Below are positions 9,092 to 16,216 of a stretch of 64,000 nucleotides of DNA, one piece after another. This stretch comes from Spongiactinospora rosea (GTDB lineage: Bacteria > Actinomycetota > Actinomycetes > Streptosporangiales > Streptosporangiaceae): assembly GCF_003315795.1 (NCBI RefSeq), contig NZ_QMEY01000008.1, positions 186,001 through 250,000 of the forward strand, read 5' to 3'. Both the position numbers and the translations under genes were made by a program. The notes under the pieces were generated by a model, which searched no databases, was not told the DNA's origin, and saw nothing but the letters and a program-made list of their open reading frames with translations. Numbering within the stretch: position 1 is the first letter of the stretch; every line of letters begins with the position of its first letter.

Positions 9092-10546
9092 ATGACCGCG
9101 ACTCACATCGGCAGCGAGGCCGGGCTGTACATCGCCGGCTCCTGGCGGCGGGGCGGCGGGCCCGCGATCCCCGTGATCAACCCCGCCACCGAAGACGTCA
9201 TCGCCACCGTCCCGAGCGCCACGCCCGAGGAGGTGGAGGAGGCCCTGGCGGCCGCGCAGCGCGCGCAGCGCGAGTGGGGCCGGGCCCCCGGCGGCGTGCG
9301 CGGCGCGCTGGTACGGGCGATCGGCGACGTCATCCGCGCGAACGCCACCGAGCTGGCCGAGCTGCAGACGGCCGAGGTCGGCAAGCCGCTGGCCATCTCG
9401 CACGCCGAGATCGCGATGGCCGCGCAGCTCGCCGACTACACGGCCGGCTGGGACCGCCGGATCGAAGGCGAGATCCTGCCGAGCGACAACGCCGACGAGG
9501 TCATCCACCTCAACCGGGTGCCGATCGGCGTGGTGGCGGCGGTGACCGCCTGGAACGCCCCGGTGGCGCTGCTGGTCCGCAAGATCGCCCCGGCGCTCGT
9601 CGCGGGCAACGCCGTCGTGGTCAAGCCGAGCGAGCTGGCTCCGCTGTCCTCGATCGCGCTGGTCCGGATGATCGCCGAGGCGGTCGATCTGCCGCCGGGC
9701 CTGCTCAACCTGGTGACCGGCGGCCCGGAGACCGGGCTCGCGCTGGTCACCAGCCCGCGTACCGGGCTGGTCACCCTCACCGGCCACCGCGACACCGGCA
9801 AGAAGGTGATGGCGGCGGCCGCGGCCAACCTGACCAGGGTCTCCCTGGAGCTGGGCGGCAAGGCCCCGGCGATCGTCTGGGCCGACGCCGACCTGGACTC
9901 CGCCGTTCCGGCGGTGGCGATGGCCCGCCACTTCAACGGCGGGCAGGTCTGCACCAGCGCCGAGCGGGTGTTCGTGCACGAGTCGGTGTTCGAGGAGTTC
10001 GTGGCCCGGTACACCGCGCTGGTCGGGCACCTGCGGGTCGGCGACCCGCTGACCGAGGTCGAACTCGGCCCGCTGGCCGGGGCGGCCCAGCGGGACAAGT
10101 CGATCGGCGCGATCGAGCGGGCCAAGGCGGAGGGCGCGCGCGTCGTGCTGGGCGGCGGGCGGCCGGACGGCGACGCCTTCGAGCGCGGATTCTGGGTCGC
10201 GCCGACCGTGCTGGTCGATGTCGAACCGGGTATGCACATCATGCGCGAGGAGGTGTTCGGCCCGGTCACCCCGATCGCCAAGGTGGACACGCTGGAGCGC
10301 GCCTTCGAGCTGGCCAACGAGACACGGTACGGGCTGTCGGCCTACCTCTACACGGCCGACCACCGCATCGCGATGCGCGCCGAACGCGACCTCGACTTCG
10401 GCGAGCTGTACGTCAACCGGTCGATCGGCGAGCAGGCCCAGGGGCACCACTCCGGCCACCGGGAGTCGGGGCTGGGCGGCGAGGACGGCAAGCACGGCGT
10501 CCTGCGGTACACGCAGCTCCGCAGCGTCTATCACAACTACGCGTGA
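9092..10546 (+). CDS. Aldehyde dehydrogenase family protein
   Basis: NAD(P)-dependent aldehyde dehydrogenase of 484 residues. Visible are the cofactor region TAWNAPVALLVRKIAPAL, the glutamate motif SLELGGKAP, the nucleophile in GGQVCTSAERV and the EEVFGPVTP segment. Start ATG 9092 is set by AAGGAG at 9080-9085; the frame continues open upstream over the hydrolase gene but that part is only GC-rich read-through. The C-terminal region SIGEQAQGHHSGHRESGLGGEDGKHG resembles the lactaldehyde/glycolaldehyde dehydrogenase branch. It probably oxidises the aldehyde released by one of the aldolases in this cluster. Confidence 0.93.
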   Translation: MTATHIGSEAGLYIAGSWRRGGGPAIPVINPATEDVIATVPSATPEEVEEALAAAQRAQREWGRAPGGVRGALVRAIGDVIRANATELAELQTAEVGKPLAISHAEIAMAAQLADYTAGWDRRIEGEILPSDNADEVIHLNRVPIGVVAAVTAWNAPVALLVRKIAPALVAGNAVVVKPSELAPLSSIALVRMIAEAVDLPPGLLNLVTGGPETGLALVTSPRTGLVTLTGHRDTGKKVMAAAAANLTRVSLELGGKAPAIVWADADLDSAVPAVAMARHFNGGQVCTSAERVFVHESVFEEFVARYTALVGHLRVGDPLTEVELGPLAGAAQRDKSIGAIERAKAEGARVVLGGGRPDGDAFERGFWVAPTVLVDVEPGMHIMREEVFGPVTPIAKVDTLERAFELANETRYGLSAYLYTADHRIAMRAERDLDFGELYVNRSIGEQAQGHHSGHRESGLGGEDGKHGVLRYTQLRSVYHNYA

Positions 10547-10568
10547 CGGAGAGAAGGGAAGCGATCCG

Positions 10569-11345
10569 ATGACCTTGCGAGAGCTGTGGGAGCGGGGCGA
10601 GCCGACCGTCGGCACCTGGCTGGTCACCCCGAGCGACCTGCAGGCCGAACTGCTCGGCCGGGCGGGATTCGACTGGATCTGCGTGGACGGCCAGCACGGC
10701 CTGGTCGGCTACGAGGGCATGCTGACGTTGCTCCAGGGGCTGGCCATCGCCGGGGTGCCCGGTCTCGTACGGGTGCCCTCCAACTCCCCCGAGCACATCG
10801 CCCGCGCGCTCGACGCGGGGGCGCAGGGCGTCGTGGTGCCGATGGTGAGCACCCGGGAGGCGGCCGAGCAGGCGGTGACCGCCGCGAAGTACCCGCCGGA
10901 GGGCAACCGGAGCTGGGGGCCGAGCCGCAACATGCTGCGCGTCCCCGACTACAGCGCGGCGGTGGCCAACCGCCGCAACGTGGTGGCCGTCATGATCGAG
11001 ACCCCCGAGGGGGTCGCCAACATGGACGAGATCATGTCGGTCCCCGGGGTGGACGCGATCTACGTGGGGCCCAACGACCTGGCCCTCGGCTTCGGCCGCG
11101 AGCAGGACGACCCCGAGCAGGAGGCGGTGATCACGTCGCTGGCCGAGGGATGCAAGCGGCACGGCGTCGTGGCGGGCATCCACTGCGATGACGCGCAGAC
11201 GGTGATCCGCCGCCGCGAGGCGGGCTTCCACATGCTCAACCTGGCCACCGACGCCTCCCTGCTCTACCACGGCGCGCTGCACGAACTGGCCGCCGCCCGG
11301 GAGGTCGAAGTGGCCCAGCCCCGCCGGACCGCCTCCTACGTCTGA
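10569..11345 (+). CDS. HpcH/HpaI family aldolase
   Basis: Class II pyruvate aldolase of 258 residues. The sequence shows WLVTPSDLQAELLGRAGFDW, the family DGQHG catalytic segment, VRVPSNSPEHIARALDAGA with its conserved Arg, GVVVPMVST, and VMIETPEGVAN with the metal-binding Glu, followed by YVGPNDLA with the Asp ligand. It should cleave a 2-keto-3-deoxy or 4-hydroxy-2-oxo acid to pyruvate (or a related oxoacid) and an aldehyde for the preceding dehydrogenase. Start ATG 10569 follows a GAGAAGGGA purine tract. It is the last gene of the run on this strand before the TetR regulator. Confidence 0.92.
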   Translation: MTLRELWERGEPTVGTWLVTPSDLQAELLGRAGFDWICVDGQHGLVGYEGMLTLLQGLAIAGVPGLVRVPSNSPEHIARALDAGAQGVVVPMVSTREAAEQAVTAAKYPPEGNRSWGPSRNMLRVPDYSAAVANRRNVVAVMIETPEGVANMDEIMSVPGVDAIYVGPNDLALGFGREQDDPEQEAVITSLAEGCKRHGVVAGIHCDDAQTVIRRREAGFHMLNLATDASLLYHGALHELAAAREVEVAQPRRTASYV

Positions 11346-11382
11346 TCTCCGGTCGATCCCGATTGGTTGGTACCGTCACTGC

Positions 11383-12057
11383 ATGGCCGAGCAGCGGAAA
11401 GCACGTCGCGGAGGACGTCCGCCGGGCAGGACACCGCGCCGGGAGATGCTCATCGACGCGGCGCTGGACCTGTTCCACAGGTCCGGCTACCGCAACACCT
11501 CCACGACCGACGTCGGGGCGGCGGCGGGCATCAGCGGCCCGGCGGTGTACCGGCACTTCGCCAACAAGGAGGATCTGCTCACCGCGGTGCTGGAGCTGTC
11601 CTCGCAGTTGATGGAGACCGCCGCCGCCGAGGCCGCCACGCTGCCCCCGCGCGGCGCGCTCGACTACCTGCTGGACAGCTACGCGGCCTTCTGCGTGCAG
11701 CGGCCCGGCCTTTCCATCATCTGGCTGGAGGAGCGGCGCAACCTCACTGACGAGATCCGCGAGCGGATCGGCGGGCACCACCAGGACTACATCTGGATGT
11801 GGACGACCACGGTCGCCGCGGTGCGCCCGGAGCTGGCCCGGACCGAGGCGCACGTCCTGGCCCAGCTCGCGATCGGCCTGATGACCTCGGTGACCTTCCT
11901 GCATCTCGATCCGCGCCATCCCGGCCAGATCGACCAGGAGGGCATGCGGCGGCTGCTGGCCGAGACCGGGCGGCGGATCGTCTTCCAGACGACCGCGGCG
12001 GAGCTGGCCGCGGCGGTGCATCCGGCGCGGCGCGACGCCGTACGCGCCACCTGGTGA
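11383..12057 (+). CDS. TetR/AcrR family transcriptional regulator
   Basis: DNA-binding repressor-type protein of 224 residues. The N-terminal helix-turn-helix domain reads LIDAALDLFHRSGYRNTSTTDVGAAAGISGPAVYRHFANKEDLL (given here by its position, residues about 22-65), preceded by a basic RKARRGGRPPGR arm. The ligand domain has no recognisable substrate signature. It lies 37 bp after the catabolic cluster on the same strand and is the likely local regulator. A short GGTTGGTACC element lies immediately upstream (11361-11376) but I see no convincing full operator. The next 300 bases hold a T-box leader rather than a gene. Confidence 0.9.
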   Translation: MAEQRKARRGGRPPGRTPRREMLIDAALDLFHRSGYRNTSTTDVGAAAGISGPAVYRHFANKEDLLTAVLELSSQLMETAAAEAATLPPRGALDYLLDSYAAFCVQRPGLSIIWLEERRNLTDEIRERIGGHHQDYIWMWTTTVAAVRPELARTEAHVLAQLAIGLMTSVTFLHLDPRHPGQIDQEGMRRLLAETGRRIVFQTTAAELAAAVHPARRDAVRATW

Positions 12058-12077
12058 TCCCGTATCCTGGTGGGCAA

Positions 12078-12364
12078 CGCGTTGACGGAGACGAGTAGCC
12101 GCGGGACCACGCGGGTCGTAGAGAGCCGCCGGTAGCTGCGAAGGCGGCCCCGCGCCCCACGGCGAAGACCCTCCCGAGCGCGGAGAGGAACGGCCCGCAC
12201 GCCCCGGCGAGGGGCGGGGGCCCGATGCTCCGCCGGCCCGCCCCCGTTACCGGGCGACGACGAGGCCGCCACCTCGCGAGGTGGCGGCGAAGGCGTGGTG
12301 GCACCGCGAGTACCCTTATCGCCCACGCCCCCAAGGGATCATGACGAGGTCCTTTGGAGGGACT
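12078..12364 (+). promoter_or_regulatory. T-box riboswitch, Asp (GAC) specifier, probably translational
   Basis: Leader RNA that senses uncharged tRNA. Stem I begins GACGAGTAG (about 12090) and has the AGAGAG motif followed by a distal stem, 12125-12130 with 12143-12148, capped by GGTAGCTGCGAA. On the 3' side GCGAAGACC presents GAC at 12167-12169 as the specifier codon, preceded by the usual GAA. A perfect stem III spans 12265-12288. The T-box TGGCACCGCG (12299-12308) lies in a bulge of the helix 12292-12298 with 12323-12329. Its UGGC would pair with an acceptor end GCCA, and bacterial tRNA-Asp/Asn carry G73. No U-tract follows; instead 12331-12336 can pair with 12351-12357 and cover the front of GGAGGG, so translation is the likely control point. 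Confidence 0.9.
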
Positions 12365-12368
12365 TTCG

Positions 12369-13691
12369 ATGATCCGCCCTACGAACCGCGTGCCGGTCTC
12401 CGGCCTGCGCGGACATCTCGGCCGCACGGTGACGATCTGCGGCTGGGTGCGGACCCTGCGGTTGCAGGGCCGGATGCAGTTCGCCGTGATCCGCGACCAC
12501 ACCGGCATGGTGCAGGTCACCCACCGGCGCGGCGGCCCCGGCGACGCGCTCGAAGCCGCCCTTGAGTCGCTGACCGCCGAGTCGGCGGTGCGGATCACCG
12601 GGACGGTGACCGCCAACCCGATCGTGAAACTCGGCGGCCTGGAAGTCGTGCCCGAGTCGATCGAGGTGCTGGGCCGCGCGGAGACGCCGCTGCCCATCGA
12701 CGAGCGCACCGGGCCGGAGCAGCGGCTGGACTGGCGTTTCCTGGACGTGCGGCTGCGTCCGGAGGCGCGGCTCGCGTACGCCGTGCAGACCACGCTGGAA
12801 CAGGGGATGCGCGAGTACGCGTACGCCGCCGGGTGCGTGGAGATGCACACGCCGAAACTCATGGGCACCGCCTCGGAGTCGGGGGCGGAGGTGTTCCGGC
12901 TGGACTACTTCGGCCGCTCGGCGTACCTGGCGCAGTCGCCGCAGTTCTACAAGCAGATGGCGGTCGCGGCGGGCATCGACCGGGTCTTCGAGATCGGGCC
13001 GGTCTTCCGCGCCGAGCCGTCGTTCACCTCTCGGCACGCCACCGAGTTCACCGGCGTGGACGTCGAACTCGGGTGGATCGGCGGCGTTTCGGAGGTGATG
13101 GCGTTCGAGGAGGACATGCTGGCCCACGCCCTGGCCAGGGTGGCCGACGCGCACGCCGACGCGATCGGGGAGCACTTCGGGGTGGAGGTGACCGTCCCGA
13201 AGACACCGTTTCCCCGGGTCACCATGGCCGAGGCGCGGGAGATCCTGCGGCGCGGCGGCTGGGACCCGGCCGGGGCCAAGGCGGACCTGGACCCCGCGGG
13301 CGAGCGCGGCATCGCCGCGCACGTCCGGGCCGAGACCGGGCACGACTTCGTGTTCGTCACCGACTACCCGGCGAGCGTCCGGCCGTTCTACCACATGCGG
13401 CCCGCGGGCAGGCCGGACCTCACCTGCAGCTTCGACCTGCTGTGGAAGGGGCTGGAGATCACCACGGGGGCGCAGCGCGAACACCGGTACGACGTGCTGC
13501 TGCGGCAGGCGGCCGAGAAGGGCATGGGCACCGGGCCGCTGCGCGACTACCTGGACTGCTTCCGGTACGGCTGCCCGCCGCACGGCGGCCTGGGCATGGG
13601 CCTCGGCCGGGTGCTGATGGTCCTGCTCGGCCTGGACTCCATCCGCGAGGTCACCTTCCTGTTCCGGGGGCCCAACCGGCTCTCCCCTTAA
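12369..13691 (+). CDS. aspS2: Aspartyl-tRNA synthetase, archaeal/eukaryal-type (AspRS2-like)
   Basis: Class II aminoacyl-tRNA synthetase of 440 residues attaching Asp (possibly to tRNA-Asn too) to tRNA. An N-terminal OB anticodon domain (VTICGWVRTLRLQGRMQFAV) is followed by the catalytic core: TASESGAEVF, YLAQSPQFYKQ, motif 2 FRAEPSFTSRHATEFT, and motif 3 GMGLGRVLMVLLGL. The length and the absence of the large GAD insertion mark the archaeal/eukaryal branch rather than ordinary bacterial AspRS of about 590 residues. Start ATG 12369 follows GGAGGG at 12356-12361. The T-box with an Asp codon independently supports the amino-acid assignment. A resistance or biosynthetic paralogue is possible; the housekeeping copy must be elsewhere. 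Confidence 0.88.
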   Translation: MIRPTNRVPVSGLRGHLGRTVTICGWVRTLRLQGRMQFAVIRDHTGMVQVTHRRGGPGDALEAALESLTAESAVRITGTVTANPIVKLGGLEVVPESIEVLGRAETPLPIDERTGPEQRLDWRFLDVRLRPEARLAYAVQTTLEQGMREYAYAAGCVEMHTPKLMGTASESGAEVFRLDYFGRSAYLAQSPQFYKQMAVAAGIDRVFEIGPVFRAEPSFTSRHATEFTGVDVELGWIGGVSEVMAFEEDMLAHALARVADAHADAIGEHFGVEVTVPKTPFPRVTMAEAREILRRGGWDPAGAKADLDPAGERGIAAHVRAETGHDFVFVTDYPASVRPFYHMRPAGRPDLTCSFDLLWKGLEITTGAQREHRYDVLLRQAAEKGMGTGPLRDYLDCFRYGCPPHGGLGMGLGRVLMVLLGLDSIREVTFLFRGPNRLSP

Positions 13692-13795
13692 TACCGACCC
13701 CAGCGTGTCCGCATTTCCGGAAAAGAGCGGAAATTAGCTGACTTATTCGGGCGGGCACATGGGCCGGGCGACGAAGCGGATGCTCGGGTTATATG

Positions 13796-13858
13796 TGAAC
13801 ATCCGCTCGTCACCCTATGTTCATACGCCATGGCGTGATTCCATTGGCACGGCAATGG
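13796..13858 (+). promoter_or_regulatory. Three inverted repeats upstream of the methyltransferase gene
   Basis: In the 201-bp gap before the methyltransferase gene there are three separate dyads: TGAACAT (13796-13802) with ATGTTCA (13817-13823), the perfect palindrome ACGCCATGGCGT (13825-13836), and CCATTG with CAATGG across 13841-13858. The area is also more AT-rich than its surroundings. This looks like an operator region for an unidentified regulator; no regulator gene is adjacent. Confidence 0.5.
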
Positions 13859-13892
13859 TTCTCAGCAGCGTCGCAGCCTGTGGAGGCGTCCC

Positions 13893-14942
13893 ATGCGCGA
13901 AGAAGAAACAGAAATGAGCACCGAAAGCGCCGAGCGGGATTCTCATTTCTTCCTCATCGGCGAGGCGCTCGGCTACCTGTACCCGGCCGTGCTGCGGGCC
14001 GTCGCCTCGGTCAAGCTCGCCGACCACCTCGCGGACGGGCCGCGCACCGCGGCCGACCTGGCCGGGCGTACCGGCCTGGACGCGGACGCCCTGTACCGGG
14101 TGCTGCGCCTGCTGGCGACGCGCGGCGTCTTCGAGGAGGACGCCGAGGGCCGCTTCCGGCTCACCTCGCTCGGGCACGCGCTGCGCTCCGACGTGCCGCT
14201 GTCCGCGCGGTCCGCCATCCTCATGCTCACCCACGCGACCTTCTGGCAGTCCAGCGGGGAGCTGGAACGCTGCCTGCGCAAGGGCGGCACGGTCTTCGAT
14301 GACATGTTCGGCATGCCGTTCTTCGAGTACTTCGCCCAGGACGCGGAGACGGCGGCGACCTTCCACGACGGCATGGCGGCGATGTCGGACTGGGAGAACG
14401 GGCCGATCGCCGCCGCCTACCACTTCCCCGAGTCCGGCGTGGTGGCCGACGTCGGCGGCGGCCAGGGCGGCTTCCTGCTGGCCGTGCTCGCCCGGCGGCC
14501 CGGCCTGCACGGCGTGCTGTACGACGAGACGCACGTGCTGGCCGGGCACCGGCCGCCCGGCGCGGAGATCAGCGGTCGCTGGCGGACCGCCGCGGGCGAC
14601 TTCTTCACCGAGGTCCCTAACGCGGACGTCTACCTGCTCAAGCGCATCCTGCACGACTGGAACGACGAGCAGGGCGTGACCATCCTGCGCAACTGCCGCA
14701 GGGCGATGGCCCCGGGCGGCCGGGTCCTGGTGGTGGACGCGGTCGTTCCCAAGGGCAACGACCCGCACCAGGCCAAGGCCGTCGACGTGATGCTGATGGG
14801 CGCGCTGCCCGGCCGCGAGCGCACCGAGGCGGAGTTCGCCGGGATGTTCGCGGCGGCGGGCCTGCGGCTGTCCCGCGTCGTCCCGACCGGCACCGTGCTG
14901 TCCATCGTCGAGGGCGTGGCCGCCGACGACGCCTCCGGGTGA
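13893..14942 (+). CDS. SAM-dependent O-methyltransferase (plant COMT/AcmD-like)
   Basis: Methyltransferase of 349 residues with the two-part architecture of the O-methyltransferase 2 family. The N-terminal winged-helix dimerisation domain is GEALGYLYPAVLRAVASVKLA to LTSLGHALRSD. The C-terminal Rossmann domain has the SAM motif VVADVGGGQGGFL near residue 185 and KRILHDWNDEQ with the catalytic His, then APGGRVLVVDAVVP. Substrates are usually hydroxyls of aromatic or polyketide compounds. Start ATG 13893 is set by GGAGG at 13882-13886; ATG 13914 is an alternative. No biosynthetic partner genes are next to it, so the substrate is unknown. It converges with the binding-protein gene 3 bp away. Confidence 0.9.
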   Translation: MREEETEMSTESAERDSHFFLIGEALGYLYPAVLRAVASVKLADHLADGPRTAADLAGRTGLDADALYRVLRLLATRGVFEEDAEGRFRLTSLGHALRSDVPLSARSAILMLTHATFWQSSGELERCLRKGGTVFDDMFGMPFFEYFAQDAETAATFHDGMAAMSDWENGPIAAAYHFPESGVVADVGGGQGGFLLAVLARRPGLHGVLYDETHVLAGHRPPGAEISGRWRTAAGDFFTEVPNADVYLLKRILHDWNDEQGVTILRNCRRAMAPGGRVLVVDAVVPKGNDPHQAKAVDVMLMGALPGRERTEAEFAGMFAAAGLRLSRVVPTGTVLSIVEGVAADDASG

Positions 14943-14945
14943 CGG

Positions 14946-16073
14946 TCAGGTGGCGGCGAAGGTCTGGAAGCGCTTCAGCACGGCGTCGCGGTGCTCTCCC
15001 CACCACTCGCCGTTCTGCATGAACTGCACCTCGAGGTTGTCCGGGTGGGAGGGCAGGGTCTTGGCGAAGTCCTTGTCCATCAGGTCCAGGGCCTTGCTGT
15101 TGGCCGGTCCGTTGGGGTAGTTGCTCCACACCGCGGCCTGCACCTCGGGCCGCAGCGAGTACTCCATCAGCTTGAACGCGGCCTCCTTGTGCGGCGCGCC
15201 CTTGATCACCGACCAGCTCGCCAGCTCGAACATGCCGCCGTTCCAGGTGAAGTCCACCGGCGCGCCGGAGTTCTTCAGCGCGCCGACGCGCCCGGAGAAG
15301 ATGCTCGACGCCGCCACCTGCTCGCCGACCAGCATCTGCCCCGGCTGCGCGCCCGAGACCCACCACTGCGGCACGTGCGGCTTGAGCCGGTCCAGACTGA
15401 CGAAGGCGCGTTCGACGTCCAGCGGATAGAGCCGGTCGGCGACCACCCCGTCGCCCAGCAGGGCGAACTCCATGTCCGGGGGCACCCCGTTGTCGGCGCC
15501 GCGCAGCGTCCGCCGGCCGGGGAAGGCCTGCACGTCCCAGAAGTCCTGCCAGCCCTTCATGCCGCGCTTGGCCCAGGGCGCCTTGGTGCTCCAGGCCAGC
15601 ACCACGGAGAACAGGTAATAGGTGAGCCAGTTGCGGTCGACGTAGGAGTGATCGACGCCGGGGATGTCGAGCAGCCGGTCGGGTAGTTCCTCGAAGTAGT
15701 CGCGGCCGATCGGCAGCACGGTCCCCGGCCCGCCGGCGATCACGTCCCACTCGATGGTGCCGGTCTCGACCATGGCCTTGATCCGCGCTCCCGTCGGCGG
15801 CCCGGCCACCACCACTTCGATGCCGGTCTCCTTGCTGAACGGGTCGAAGATGTACTTCTTCTCCGCCTCGACCAGCGCGCCGCCCCAGTCGGCCACCACC
15901 ACGCGGTCGCCTCCCCCGCCTCCCGAGGGGCCGGAGGAGCCGCCGCCGCACCCGCTGACCAGTGTGGCGGCGGCCAGTCCCCCGGCCAGCGCCGAACCGC
16001 GGGTCAGCAGGTCCCGGCGGGTGATGTGCAGGCTGGAGCGGTGGGATGGGAATCTGCCCGGCGATGCCTTCAT
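14946..16073 (-). CDS. PotD-like extracellular solute-binding protein, Tat lipoprotein (orphan)
   Basis: Family 1 binding protein of 375 residues, resembling spermidine/putrescine or iron-type binding proteins. The N-terminus has TRRDLLTRGSALAGG and a lipobox LVSGC, so Tat export plus lipid anchoring is expected. The mature part starts VVVADWGGALVEAEKKYIF and contains GTIEWDVIAGGPGTV, typical of the PotD/AfuA group. Start ATG 16073 is preceded on the minus strand by AGGAGG with suitable spacing; an open upstream frame is read-through only. No permease or ATPase gene flanks it, so the rest of the transporter must be encoded elsewhere or the protein has a sensing role. Confidence 0.87.
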   Translation of the reverse strand: MKASPGRFPSHRSSLHITRRDLLTRGSALAGGLAAATLVSGCGGGSSGPSGGGGGDRVVVADWGGALVEAEKKYIFDPFSKETGIEVVVAGPPTGARIKAMVETGTIEWDVIAGGPGTVLPIGRDYFEELPDRLLDIPGVDHSYVDRNWLTYYLFSVVLAWSTKAPWAKRGMKGWQDFWDVQAFPGRRTLRGADNGVPPDMEFALLGDGVVADRLYPLDVERAFVSLDRLKPHVPQWWVSGAQPGQMLVGEQVAASSIFSGRVGALKNSGAPVDFTWNGGMFELASWSVIKGAPHKEAAFKLMEYSLRPEVQAAVWSNYPNGPANSKALDLMDKDFAKTLPSHPDNLEVQFMQNGEWWGEHRDAVLKRFQTFAAT

Positions 16074-16216
16074 GGCGAGCCTCCTGCTAGCTTTCGGCAA
16101 GCATGCCCGACACGATCGCCGACCGTCAGTGAGATGTCTTCGGCTCCCTGTCACAAAGGCGTCACGGGCCCCATGTGCGCTGATCACAGCCCGTATGCCC
16201 GGGGCGGCCGGACCGG

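Noticed and set aside
12369..14942. A secondary-metabolite gene cluster around the synthetase and methyltransferase
   Set aside because: No polyketide, peptide synthetase, terpene or RiPP core gene is nearby; two genes are not enough.
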